Origin: DATATV01 sp036268615
GTDB lineage: Bacteria; Actinomycetota; Actinomycetes; Mycobacteriales; Pseudonocardiaceae
DNA: 64,000 bases
Reading direction: 5' to 3'
Assembly (NCBI GenBank): GCA_036268615.1
Contig: DATATV010000097.1
Span: 1-64,000 of the forward strand
A model generated the notes under the pieces. That model worked only from the letters and a program-made list of their open reading frames with translations, did not search any database and had not been told where the DNA came from. The translations under genes and the position numbers were made by a program. Below are positions 47,772 to 55,777 of this stretch, piece after piece (position 1 is the first letter of the stretch; each line of letters begins with the position of its first letter).

Positions 47772-48538
47772 CCGATCTCGCCCCGGTTGCCGATCAGCCA
47801 CCGGACGACCTCCACCAGTTTCATGTTGCTGTTCTGTGAGGCGTTGACGAGCATCCCGAACGCCTGGTCGGCATCGATGTCGTAGCGCTGCATCAGCACG
47901 CCCTTGCCCTGGCCGATCAGGTCCCTGGTGGCCAGCGCCTCGTTCAGCCGGGCGGCGTGCTGCGCGCCGGACAGCGCGATCGTCGCGTGCGCGCCGAACA
48001 GTTCGGCCACAGTGGACGCTTCCGGCCCGAACGCCCGTGGCCGGCTGGAGTGCAGGTTGAGTGCGCCGAGGATGTTGCCGTCGGTGAACAGCCGAATGGA
48101 CAACATGGACGAAACACCCAGTTCGACCGCGCGCGGCGCGAAGTCGGGCCAGCGCACCCCTTCGCCGGCCATGTCCGGCACGTCGACGATCTCGGCCTTC
48201 CAGATCGCGTCCACGCACGGACCCTGGTGCAGGGTGGCCTGGATACCGTCCAGTTCGGCGACGCCCGGATCGGTGGGCGCGTGCGAGGTGACTTCACCGT
48301 TGCGATGGCTGAGCGAGACCCCGCCGCGCTCGGCCCCGTCGACCGCCGTCACCGCGCCGCGCACGATGAGTTCCAGCGCGCGGTCGGGGTCGTGCGTCTC
48401 GGCCAGCTTGCGGGCCGCGGTGAACGCGGTGACCAGCCGCGCGTGCTCGATCCGCACAACACCGGCGGCCGAATCGTCCCCGTCCAACGCATCCCGACCG
48501 GATGCCGCATCCGGTCTCACCGGGTCAACTGTGCTCAC
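47768..48538 (-). CDS. GAF/ANTAR-domain transcription antitermination regulator 2
   Basis: 256 aa. The GAF domain (residues ~35-185) has VDGAERGGVSLSHRNGEV and LHQGPCVDAIWKAEIVDVPDMAGEGVRWPDFA, the typical actinobacterial ANTAR-associated GAF. The C-terminal ANTAR domain reads ATRDLIGQGKGVLMQRYDIDADQAFGMLVNASQNSNMKLVEVVRWL. GTG at 48538 is the start. It shares 4 bp with gene 47031-47771 at the 3' ends. Confidence 0.92.
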   Translation of the reverse strand: MSTVDPVRPDAASGRDALDGDDSAAGVVRIEHARLVTAFTAARKLAETHDPDRALELIVRGAVTAVDGAERGGVSLSHRNGEVTSHAPTDPGVAELDGIQATLHQGPCVDAIWKAEIVDVPDMAGEGVRWPDFAPRAVELGVSSMLSIRLFTDGNILGALNLHSSRPRAFGPEASTVAELFGAHATIALSGAQHAARLNEALATRDLIGQGKGVLMQRYDIDADQAFGMLVNASQNSNMKLVEVVRWLIGNRGEIG

Positions 48539-48570
48539 CCGGCCAATACTCGCACCCGTACCTGTGCGCG

Positions 48571-48771
48571 TCAGCGAGGACGGGGCACCTGGCCGGTGAG
48601 CGCCGGCCGGGTGGTCCGGTGGCGTGGCCCGCAGGAGCCGCAGGTGGCGCCCCGGGCGAGCACCTGACCGGCCGAGTTGACCAGCAGGTACTCCCGCGCC
48701 TCGGACTCGCCGCAGTCGACGCAGTTCATCGCGTCCGCTGCCGCCGTGAGTTCGATGTGCGTCATCGTCAT
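48571..48771 (-). CDS. Small four-cysteine zinc-knuckle protein
   Basis: 66 aa. Two pairs of cysteines, CVDCG and CGSCG, separated by ~22 residues (EYLLVNSAGQVLARGATC) make a probable zinc ribbon. The C-terminal tail is basic (RHRTTRPALTGQVPRPR). ATG 48771 has GGGGAG 8 nt upstream. It sits 32 nt before the ANTAR gene start in the same direction, so the two are probably co-transcribed. The family and role are not recognised; a small DNA/RNA- or protein-binding accessory is plausible. Confidence 0.75.
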   Translation of the reverse strand: MTMTHIELTAAADAMNCVDCGESEAREYLLVNSAGQVLARGATCGSCGPRHRTTRPALTGQVPRPR

Positions 48772-48914
48772 CGCCGTTCTCCCCGGTTCCTCCGCAAGCA
48801 CCGTCCGGCCTGTCCGCTCCGACGATGACCGGGGTATCCCGGTCCGACCAGGGTCGAACGCCCTGTTCGGACCGAACGGAATCCTGTCGGGTGACCCCTG
48901 ACGATGGATCGTCA

Positions 48915-48962
48915 ACAATTTTGTCGGACCTTATTGTGACAATCGGCGGGCCGGGCTAGCGT
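48915..48962 (+). promoter_or_regulatory. Leaderless promoter and operator of the gal-like operon
   Basis: TTGTGA (48934-48939) and TAGCGT (48957-48962) are 17 bp apart; transcription would start at about 48968-48970, the ATG of the first gene, which has no ribosome site. The palindrome ATTGTGACAAT (48933-48943) overlaps the -35, and a similar ACAATTTTGT lies at 48915-48924. TTGTnACAA-type sites suit a GntR/FadR-like repressor, but no regulator gene is adjacent. Confidence 0.6.
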
Positions 48963-48969
48963 GCCGGTC

Positions 48970-49713
48970 ATGAGTTCCGTCAACACACCATCCGGCTCCC
49001 TGTTGGTGGTCAGCGCGCACGCGGGTGACTTCGTCTGGCGCGCGGCCGGGGCGATCGCGCTGGCCACCGCTCGGGGCGACCGGGCGACCGTGCTCTGCCT
49101 GAGCTTCGGCGAGCGCGGCGAGTCGGCCAAGGCATGGCGCGAGGGCAAGGAACTCGCCGAGATCAAGGCGATCCGCCGGGCCGAGGCCGAGGCCGCCGCG
49201 ACCACGCTCGGCGCGGACATCCAGTTCCTGGACGCCGGCGACTACCCGCTGCTGGAGAGCCCGGAACTGGTCGACCGGATCGTCCGCGTCTACCGCGAGG
49301 TCGAACCCACCGTCGTGCTCACCCACCCACTGGTCGACCCGTACAACGGCGACCACCCGGCGGCGGCCCGGATGGCCCTGCAGGCCAGGGTGCTCGCCCA
49401 GGCCATCGGCTACGACGCGCCCGGCGACCCGCTCGGGGCTCCCCCGGTGTTCTTCTTCGAACCGCACCAGCCCGAGCAGTGCGACTTCAAGCCCGACGTG
49501 CTGTTGGACATCACCTCGGTGTTCGACACCAAGCGCAAGACGATGGAGTGCCTGCCCGCCCAGCAGCACATGTGGGACTACTACACGGAGTTGGCCAAGC
49601 GCCGGGGCGTGCAGCTCAAGCGCAACGCCGGCCCGAACCTCGGTCTGGCGCACGAGACCAGGGCCGAGGCGTACATGCGGCTCTACCCGCAGGTGACGGA
49701 GGAGTTGGCGTGA
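48970..49713 (+). CDS. galB: 4-oxalomesaconate hydratase-like PIG-L protein
   Basis: 247-aa LmbE/PIG-L fold protein. The usual AHPDD is replaced by SAHAGDFVWRAAGAIAL, as in GalB of Pseudomonas; the second zinc motif is HPLVDPYNGDHPAA, and the C-terminus HETRAEAYMRLYPQVTEEL matches too. GalB hydrates 4-oxalomesaconate to 4-carboxy-4-hydroxy-2-oxoadipate in gallate/protocatechuate 4,5-cleavage. ATG 48970 may be read leaderless. It overlaps galC by GTGA. Confidence 0.87.
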   Translation: MSSVNTPSGSLLVVSAHAGDFVWRAAGAIALATARGDRATVLCLSFGERGESAKAWREGKELAEIKAIRRAEAEAAATTLGADIQFLDAGDYPLLESPELVDRIVRVYREVEPTVVLTHPLVDPYNGDHPAAARMALQARVLAQAIGYDAPGDPLGAPPVFFFEPHQPEQCDFKPDVLLDITSVFDTKRKTMECLPAQQHMWDYYTELAKRRGVQLKRNAGPNLGLAHETRAEAYMRLYPQVTEELA

Positions 49714-50420
49714 GGACCGTCGTGGTGACCGACCCGCCGCGGGCCGACCTGGTCATGGTGGACGCGCTGGCCGAACACGGCGTGGCCACCGCACACGAGG
49801 CACTCGGCCGGGTCGGCTACCTCGGACCGACGCTGCGGCCGATCTACCCGGGCGCGCGGATCGGCGGCACGGCGGTGACCGTGGTCTGCTGGCCGGGGGA
49901 CAACCTGATGATCCACGTCGCGGTCGAGCAGTGCCGGCCGGGCGACATCCTCGTGGTCACCACCACCTCGCCGAACACCGACGGGGCCTTCGGCGAACTG
50001 CTGGCCACCAGCGTGCGCCAGCACGGGGTGCGCGGGCTGGTCACCACCGGTGGCGTGCGGGACGTGGCCGAACTGCGCGCGATGAACTTCCCGGTGTTCT
50101 CCGCCGCGGTGTCCGCCCAGGGCACGGTCAAGGCCACCGCCGGCGCCGTCAATGTGCCGATTTTCGTTGGTGGACAACGGATCGCGCCCGGCGACGCGAT
50201 CCTCGCCGACGACGACGGCGTGCTCGTGGTGCCGCGCACGGACGTGACCAGGGGCCTGACCGCCGCGCGGGCCCGGACCGAGAAGGAAGAGCTCGCCCGA
50301 GCCGCCTTCCAGACCGGCGAACTGGGCCTGGACCGGTACGGCCTGCGCGCGAAGCTGCCCGAACTCGGCATCGAGTACGTGACCTACCGGGACCATCTCG
50401 ACGAGGCCGGGCAGGCATGA
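49710..50420 (+). CDS. galC: 4-carboxy-4-hydroxy-2-oxoadipate aldolase (RraA-like)
   Basis: 236-aa RraA/HMG-aldolase fold protein. GRVGYLGPTLRPIYPG at the start, and VTTGGVRDVAELR (the GG-x-RD catalytic motif) and GDAILADDDGVLVVP (metal region) are intact. It cleaves the hydrated product of GalB to pyruvate and oxaloacetate. GTG 49710 overlaps the galB stop; the 3' end overlaps galD by ATGA. Confidence 0.9.
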   Translation: MRTVVVTDPPRADLVMVDALAEHGVATAHEALGRVGYLGPTLRPIYPGARIGGTAVTVVCWPGDNLMIHVAVEQCRPGDILVVTTTSPNTDGAFGELLATSVRQHGVRGLVTTGGVRDVAELRAMNFPVFSAAVSAQGTVKATAGAVNVPIFVGGQRIAPGDAILADDDGVLVVPRTDVTRGLTAARARTEKEELARAAFQTGELGLDRYGLRAKLPELGIEYVTYRDHLDEAGQA

Positions 50421-51481
50421 CCGGGGCGGCTGCCGGGGTGCGCTGCCTGCTGATGCGCGGCGGCACGTCCAAGGGCGCCTATTTCCTGGCCGAGGACCTG
50501 CCGGCCGACCCGGCGGCCCGGGACGACGTACTGCTGCGGGTGATGGGCAGCGGCGACGCCCGGCAGATCGACGGCATCGGCGGCGCGCACCCGCTCACCT
50601 CCAAGGTCGCGGTGATCTCCCGCTCGACGCGGCCGGAGGCCGAGATCGACTACCTGTTCCTGCAACTCGGGGTCGACGAGGCAACCGTGTCCGACCGGCA
50701 GAACTGCGGCAACCTGCTGGCCGGCGTCGGCGCGTTCGCGGTGGAACGCGGACTGGTCGAGCCGGGCCGGCCGGAGACCTCGGTACGCATCCGGATGGTC
50801 AACACCGACAGCATCGCCACCGCGACCTTCCGCACGCCCGACGGTGTCGTGGAGTACGACGGCGACACCGCGATCTCCGGCGTGCCCGGCACCGCGGCGG
50901 TGATCGTGCTCGACTTCGCCGACACGGTCGGCGCCAACGGACTGCTGCCCACCGGCCGTGTCCACGATGTCATCAACGGCGTCGAGGTGACCTGCGTGGA
51001 CAACGGGATGCCGGTGGTGGTCGCCCGCGCGGCGGACTTCGGCCTGACCGGCTACGAGCCGCACGAGCGACTCGCCGCCGACGAGTCACTGCTGGAGCGG
51101 ATCGACGCACTGCGGGTGCGGGCCGGGGAACTGATGGGCCTCGGCGACGTACGGACGAGTTCGGTGCCCAAGACGACCCTGCTCGCCGCGCCCCGGGACG
51201 GTGGCACGATCAGCACCCGCAGCTTCATCCCGGTCCGCCCGCACACCGCGATCGGCGTGCTGGGCGCGGTCAGCGTGGTCACCGCGCTCGCGCTGCCCGG
51301 TGCGGTCGGCGCGGACCTGGCAGTCGCGCCGGTAGGTCCGCGCTACGACGTGGAGCACGCGACCGGCCATCTCGAAGTCGAGGTGGCCGTGGACCACACC
51401 GCCGACCCACCGAAGGTGCTGCGCTCCGGCGTGGTTCGCACGGCCCGAAAGTTGTTCGACGGCACCGTTTTCCCGCGTTAG
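50417..51481 (+). CDS. galD: 4-oxalomesaconate tautomerase (PrpF-family)
   Basis: 354-aa PrpF/diaminopimelate-epimerase fold protein. LLMRGGTSKGAYFLAEDLP, QIDGIGGAHPLTSKVAVIS and DRQNCGNLLAGVGAFAVE (Cys) are GalD hallmarks; SFIPVRPHTAIGVLGAVSV lies in the second half. It converts the keto form of 4-oxalomesaconate to the enol substrate of GalB. It is followed by 9 nt and then the ring-cleavage gene. Confidence 0.9.
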   Translation: MTGAAAGVRCLLMRGGTSKGAYFLAEDLPADPAARDDVLLRVMGSGDARQIDGIGGAHPLTSKVAVISRSTRPEAEIDYLFLQLGVDEATVSDRQNCGNLLAGVGAFAVERGLVEPGRPETSVRIRMVNTDSIATATFRTPDGVVEYDGDTAISGVPGTAAVIVLDFADTVGANGLLPTGRVHDVINGVEVTCVDNGMPVVVARAADFGLTGYEPHERLAADESLLERIDALRVRAGELMGLGDVRTSSVPKTTLLAAPRDGGTISTRSFIPVRPHTAIGVLGAVSVVTALALPGAVGADLAVAPVGPRYDVEHATGHLEVEVAVDHTADPPKVLRSGVVRTARKLFDGTVFPR

Positions 51482-51490
51482 GAGCGAGCA

Positions 51491-52438
51491 TTGGCCCCGC
51501 TGCACGACATCGCCCACCTCGGCAGTGTTGAATTGCTGACGCCCGAGCCCGAACGCAGCCTGTCGTTCTTCACCGAGGTCCTCGGCCTGACCGAGAACGG
51601 CCGGTCCGGCGACTCGGTGTATCTGCGCACCTGGGACGACTACGAGGTCTACAGCATCAAGCTGACCGCGCACCACACCTCGGGAATTCGCCGGATGGGC
51701 CTGCGCGCGGCCAGCCAGGCCGCCCTCGACCGCCGGGTCGCGGCGGTCGAGGCGGCCGGCGCCGGCATCGGCTGGCGGGACGGCGAACCGGGCATCGGCC
51801 CGACGTACCTGTGCCACGACCCCGACGGCCACGAGGTCGCGCTCTACTGGGAAAGCGAGTGGTACCAACCGCCGGCGGAACTGCGCCCGGCGTTGAAGAA
51901 CCAGGCCCAGGCCTATCCCGGTCGAGGCGTCGGCGTGCGCCGACTGGACCACGTGAACTACCTGGCCGCCGACGTACCCGCCAGCGGCGGCTTCATCCGG
52001 GACGTGCTGGGTGCCCAGGTGACCGAGCAGATCATGCTGGACACGGGGGCGATTTCCGCGCAGTGGCTGCACTTCGCGCAGAAATCCTACGACGTGGTCT
52101 ACACCGGTGACTGGACCGGAACGAACGGCCGCCTGCACCACATCGCGTTCGCCACCGACACCCGCGAGGACATCCTGCGGGCCGCGGACATCTGCCTGGA
52201 CAAGGGCGTCTTCATCGAGACCGGTCCGCACAAGCACGCCATCCAGCAGACGTTCTTCCTGTACGTCTACGAGCCCGGCGGCAACCGCATCGAACTCTGC
52301 AACCCGGTGTCCCGGCTGATCTTCGCGCCAGACTGGCGCACAGTCACCTGGACCGAGGCCGAACGCGCCAAAGGCCAAGCCTGGGGCCTGAAGACGATCG
52401 AGTCCTTCCACACCCACGGCACGCCGCCGGTGGAGTGA
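51491..52438 (+). CDS. Extradiol (catechol 2,3-dioxygenase-type) ring-cleavage dioxygenase
   Basis: 315-aa two-domain VOC protein. The iron facial triad is complete in the C-terminal domain: His154 in RLDHVNYLA, His217 in RLHHIAF and Glu268 in NRIEL, at the same spacing as in XylE (153/214/265). The TTG at 51491 follows GGAGCG; no better start is close. It is the only ring-opening enzyme in an operon that otherwise consumes 4-oxalomesaconate, a product normally made by LigAB- or GalA-type enzymes, so its substrate may be gallate, protocatechuate or a relative (inference). Confidence 0.88.
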   Translation: MAPLHDIAHLGSVELLTPEPERSLSFFTEVLGLTENGRSGDSVYLRTWDDYEVYSIKLTAHHTSGIRRMGLRAASQAALDRRVAAVEAAGAGIGWRDGEPGIGPTYLCHDPDGHEVALYWESEWYQPPAELRPALKNQAQAYPGRGVGVRRLDHVNYLAADVPASGGFIRDVLGAQVTEQIMLDTGAISAQWLHFAQKSYDVVYTGDWTGTNGRLHHIAFATDTREDILRAADICLDKGVFIETGPHKHAIQQTFFLYVYEPGGNRIELCNPVSRLIFAPDWRTVTWTEAERAKGQAWGLKTIESFHTHGTPPVE

Positions 52439-52463
52439 TCGTCCAATCGGCGGCGGACACCGG

Positions 52464-53423
52464 TCACGGCACCACGACCAGCCGCCTGCCCTTGAGATCG
52501 GTGCGCTGCCAGGCGTTCTCGATGTCGCTCAACGGAACCGTCAGCAGGTCGAAGGTCAGCTCGCCGGCCTGCGCCCACCGCACGACCTGCCCGTACACCT
52601 CCCCCATCGTCTCCGGCCCGAGTCCCCTGGCCGCACCGTAGATCTCGACCCCGGAGGTGCGCAGGCTGCTCGCGGTCAGGGCGAGTTCGGCCGAGGCCGC
52701 CTCGCCGATCTGGATCAGCCGGGTCGGCTTCGGGAAGGCGAACGAGTCCGGGACCAGTGTGCCCAGCAGGATCTCGGTGGGCCGGCCCCAGAGGTAGTCC
52801 ACGACCACGTCGTAGCCCTCCCCCCTGGCGTCGATGAACGCCTGCGCCAGCGCGTCGTCGGGGACGGCGGTGTTGATCACCGTGTCGGCGCCGATCGCCT
52901 GCACCGCGCGCAGTTGCTCGTCGTCGCGGCCGGTCGCCACGATCCGGCCGGCGCCCAGCAGCCGGGCCACCTGCACCGTGAGCCGCCCGGCGACGCCGGT
53001 CGCCCCCTGCACCAACACGGTCTCGCCGGGCACAAAACCCGCGGCGGTCTTGATGGACATGCCGGCGATCGCCGTGCTCAACACGGTGGCCACGGCCGGA
53101 TCGATGCCGTCGGCGATCGGCGCGAAGGAGTTCTCGGCCACCACGGTCCGCTCGGCGAGCGCGCCATAGGGCGACCGGGGATTGCCGAAGCCGACGAGGG
53201 TGCCGTCCGGCAGCGTGCCGATCCCGTCGAAGGCGGGAATCGCCGGTAACCGGCCCAGGTACCGCCCGCTGGCGTAATGCGTGCCGGCCGCGATCATCCG
53301 GTCGACGTTCTCCACCGCGACCGCCCGCACGGTGATGATCACCTCACCGTCGGCGGCCACCGGCTCCGGAAAGTCCTCGTACCGAGGAATGCCGCCGACC
53401 TCGTGCAACACCGCTGCCTTCAT
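52464..53423 (-). CDS. Quinone oxidoreductase-type MDR protein (zinc-less)
   Basis: 319 aa. KAAVLHEVGGIPRYEDFPEPVA is the GroES-like N-terminus, GFVPGETVLVQGATGVAGRLTVQVARLLGAGRIVATGR the NADPH-binding Rossmann fold. The zinc-binding cysteines of alcohol dehydrogenases are absent, so it is an enone/quinone reductase type. It is divergent from the TetR gene and faces tandem tetO-like operators, so it is likely induced by the repressor's ligand. Substrate unknown. Confidence 0.9.
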   Translation of the reverse strand: MKAAVLHEVGGIPRYEDFPEPVAADGEVIITVRAVAVENVDRMIAAGTHYASGRYLGRLPAIPAFDGIGTLPDGTLVGFGNPRSPYGALAERTVVAENSFAPIADGIDPAVATVLSTAIAGMSIKTAAGFVPGETVLVQGATGVAGRLTVQVARLLGAGRIVATGRDDEQLRAVQAIGADTVINTAVPDDALAQAFIDARGEGYDVVVDYLWGRPTEILLGTLVPDSFAFPKPTRLIQIGEAASAELALTASSLRTSGVEIYGAARGLGPETMGEVYGQVVRWAQAGELTFDLLTVPLSDIENAWQRTDLKGRRLVVVP

Positions 53424-53437
53424 GGGTCCTCCAGGGT

Positions 53438-53458
53438 CTCTCTATCACCGATAGAGAG
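53438..53458. promoter_or_regulatory. tetO-like operator 1
   Basis: CTCTCTATC (53438-53446) and GATAGAGAG (53450-53458) form a perfect 9-bp inverted repeat around ACC. The CTATC/GATAG core is the class recognised by TetR proper. It lies close to the oxidoreductase start. Confidence 0.8.
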
Positions 53459-53477
53459 ACCCTATCAGTGATAGAGT
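53459..53477. promoter_or_regulatory. tetO-like operator 2, core matching classical tetO2
   Basis: The 17-bp core CCCTATCAGTGATAGAG (53460-53476) equals the core of the classical tetO2 site of Tn10. It directly follows operator 1, so the two sites are tandem in the 74-bp divergent gap; it overlaps the region upstream of the TetR ribosome site. Confidence 0.85.
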
Positions 53478-53497
53478 CCAACCGGGAGGTAGGAGAT

Positions 53498-54115
53498 TTG
53501 GCGCTGGACCGACAGCGGATCGTCGCCGAGGCCGTCGCCCTGCTGGACGCCGACGGCCTGGACGGGGTGACCCTGCGCAAACTGGCCGCGCGGCTCGGCG
53601 TGCAACAACCGACCCTTTACTGGCACCTGCCCAACAAGGCGGCCCTGGTCACCGCGATCGCCGAGCTGATCCTCGAACAGCACGTCGCCGAACTGGCCCC
53701 GCCCGAGCCGGAGCAACGCTGGCAGGACTGGCTGATCGGCGTCGCCGAGGGCCTGCGCCACGCCCTGCTCGCCCACCCGGACAGCGCCCGGATCATCTCG
53801 GCCTCCCAGCTCTCGCTCAACATGGCCGCGATCTCCGAGCTGGCGATGAGCAGCCTGGTGGCACGCGGCATCCCGTTGCACCAGGCTCGGGTGCTCGTGC
53901 TGACGGTGGAACGGTTCACCGTCGGCCACGTGCTTGAGGAGCAGGCTCCCCGCCCGGATGCCGACGGACCGGCCGACTTCGACCTGGCGGCGTTCACCGA
54001 GCGGTACCCGACCATGATCGCCGCCATCACCGAGTACTTCGAACCCGGGCGCACCGTCGACGACCTGTTCCGCGACTGCCTGACCGTGATCATCGAAGGC
54101 ACCGCGGCCGGCTGA
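53498..54115 (+). CDS. TetR-family repressor with TetR_C domain (close to TetR proper)
   Basis: 205 aa. The HTH reads VTLRKLAARLGVQQPTLYWH and continues LPNKAALV; the segment QPTLYWH is the same as in tetracycline repressors, which explains the tetO-like operators upstream. The effector domain is TetR_C with LLAHPDSARIIS and RFTVGHVLEEQ, like the TetR tunnel helices. TTG 53498 is preferred because GGGAGGTAGGAG lies just upstream; GTG 53468 lies within the operator. There is no tetA gene; the divergent gene is an oxidoreductase, so the ligand may be a tetracycline-like or quinone molecule (inference). Confidence 0.9.
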   Translation: MALDRQRIVAEAVALLDADGLDGVTLRKLAARLGVQQPTLYWHLPNKAALVTAIAELILEQHVAELAPPEPEQRWQDWLIGVAEGLRHALLAHPDSARIISASQLSLNMAAISELAMSSLVARGIPLHQARVLVLTVERFTVGHVLEEQAPRPDADGPADFDLAAFTERYPTMIAAITEYFEPGRTVDDLFRDCLTVIIEGTAAG

Positions 54116-54154
54116 GCAGGTCCGCACCCAGAACGTCTGCGATCATGCCTCCCC

Positions 54155-54301
54155 ATGGCGGAGGGGACGTTCTTCACGGTGCGTCGACCGGCTGGCGGCG
54201 GCCCGTAGACCTGCCCCTGCTGCGGCTACCTGACCCTCGCGGAGCGCGATGCCGTCGAACGCGTACGTCCGCCGCGCGACGAGGAACATCCGTTGCGGTA
54301 G
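54155..54301 (+). pseudogene. Decayed CPCC-family cysteine-rich protein gene
   Basis: From ATG 54155 the frame reads MAEGTFFTVRRPAGGGP, a TAG at 54206-54208, then TCPCCGYLTLAERDAVERVR ending PPRDEEHPLR and stop at 54299-54301. Intact family members (Cys_rich_CPCC) read GGGPYTCPCCGYLTL, so the TAG replaces a Tyr codon by one base. The second Cys-rich part (ICPVCFWEDD) is missing: the CPCC part runs straight into a C-terminal VRPPRDEEHP-like end, suggesting an internal deletion. A stem (CCTCC/GGAGG, 54148-54164) overlaps its start. Confidence 0.65.
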
Positions 54302-54315
54302 GCCAACCGCGCAAC

Positions 54316-55656
54316 TCAGCCGGCCAGGTCCCGGCGCAGCAGGTCGTCCTCGGTCTCCCGCCGCACCAACACCCGCGCCGCCCCGTCCGTGACCCCGACG
54401 ATCGGTGGCCGCCCGACCATGTTGTAGTTCGACGCGAGCGCGTAGTGGTAAGCCCCGGTGACCGGCATGGCCAACAGGTCACCGGCGTGGATGTCGCTCG
54501 GCAGCGGAACGTCCTCGGCGAGCACGTCGCCCGCCTCGCAGTGCCGCCCGACCACCGTCACCGGACGCGGCCGCGCCGGGGTGTGCCGGCCGACCATCCG
54601 GACCGTGTACCGGGCGCCGTAGAGCGCGGGGCGTGGGTTGTCGCTCATGCCGCCGTCCACCGCGACGAAGGTGCGGTTCGTGCCACGTTTGACCGTGATC
54701 ACCCGGTACAGCGTCACTCCCGCATTGGCCACAATGGACCGTCCGGGCTCGATGAGCACCTTCGGCACCGGCAGCCGGTGGGCGGCACACTCGTAGTTCA
54801 GGCTCACCCGCAGCCGATCCGCGTAGCCGGTGAGGTCGAACCCGCTCTCCCCCGCCAGGTACGGCACGGCGAAACCGCCGCCGAGGTCGAGCTGCTCGAC
54901 CGTCACCCCGTGCCGTTCGCGCACGTCGGCGATCAGGCCGACCATCCGCCGGACCGCCTCCTCGTACGCGGCCACCAGCCGCACCTGCGAACCGATGTGG
55001 CAGTGCAGCCCGGCCAATCGCAGTCCACGCTGCGCCACCACCCGGCCGACCGCGTCCAGCGCCGCGCGCGACGCCAGCGAGAAGCCGAACTTCTGGTCCT
55101 CGACACCGGTGGCGATCGCCCGGTGCGTGTGCGCGTCCACCCCGGGGGTGACCCGGATCAGCACCGACTGGCCGGGGCGGGTCAGCGCGCCGAGTTGCTC
55201 GATCTCGTCCACCGAGTCCAGCACGATCCGGCCGACCCGGTAGTCCAGCGCCGACTTCAGGTCCTCGGGCGTCTTCACGTTGCCGTGCAGCATGATCCGC
55301 TCGGCCGGGAAGCCGACCGAGCGTGCCACCGCAAGCTCGCCGGCCGAGCACACGTCCAGAGAGAGACCCTCCTGCGCCATCCACCGGTACACCGACCGGC
55401 AGGGCAGCGCCTTCCCGGCGAAGGCCACCTCAGCCTCGGGCAACGCCGCGCGGAACGCCCGGGCGTTGGCGCGCACGGCGGCCTCGTCCAGCAGCTGGGC
55501 CGGGGTGCCGTAGCGGGCGGCCAGGTGGGTCATCGGTACGCCGCCGAACAGCAGGTCGCCACCCTCCGTGGGGCGGGTACCCGCCGGCCACAGACCCGCC
55601 ACCAGTGACGGTTCGCCCGCTCCGGCCACGCTGGGCAGCAGTTCGGCGAGTGTCAT
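54316..55656 (-). CDS. lysA: Diaminopimelate decarboxylase
   Basis: 446-aa fold III PLP enzyme, last step of lysine synthesis. The PLP Lys is in EVAFAGKALPCRSVYRWM; the glycine-rich loop is DLGGGFAVPY; EPGRSIVANAG, HCHIGSQ and the active-site Cys region HCEAGDVLAEDVPLP with GAYHYALASNYNMVGRP complete the DAPDC pattern. ATG 55656 has GAGGAGG about 6 nt upstream. Its usual partners (thrA, hom) are not adjacent. No lysine riboswitch is visible. Confidence 0.94.
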   Translation of the reverse strand: MTLAELLPSVAGAGEPSLVAGLWPAGTRPTEGGDLLFGGVPMTHLAARYGTPAQLLDEAAVRANARAFRAALPEAEVAFAGKALPCRSVYRWMAQEGLSLDVCSAGELAVARSVGFPAERIMLHGNVKTPEDLKSALDYRVGRIVLDSVDEIEQLGALTRPGQSVLIRVTPGVDAHTHRAIATGVEDQKFGFSLASRAALDAVGRVVAQRGLRLAGLHCHIGSQVRLVAAYEEAVRRMVGLIADVRERHGVTVEQLDLGGGFAVPYLAGESGFDLTGYADRLRVSLNYECAAHRLPVPKVLIEPGRSIVANAGVTLYRVITVKRGTNRTFVAVDGGMSDNPRPALYGARYTVRMVGRHTPARPRPVTVVGRHCEAGDVLAEDVPLPSDIHAGDLLAMPVTGAYHYALASNYNMVGRPPIVGVTDGAARVLVRRETEDDLLRRDLAG

Positions 55657-55777
55657 CGTTCCTCCTCGCGCTCTTCCTCGGTCGTCGCCACGTCTCGTGG
55701 ACACCTCAAGGAAAACGCGATCAGTGGGGCCGGGGACCGAAACCAACGCGGCCATGACACACGTGGGTCCGGTGTTG

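Noticed and set aside
54206..54208. In-frame TAG of the CPCC frame as a recoded codon (pyrrolysine)
   Set aside because: No pyl genes are visible and the rest of the gene is also truncated, so a nonsense change is simpler.
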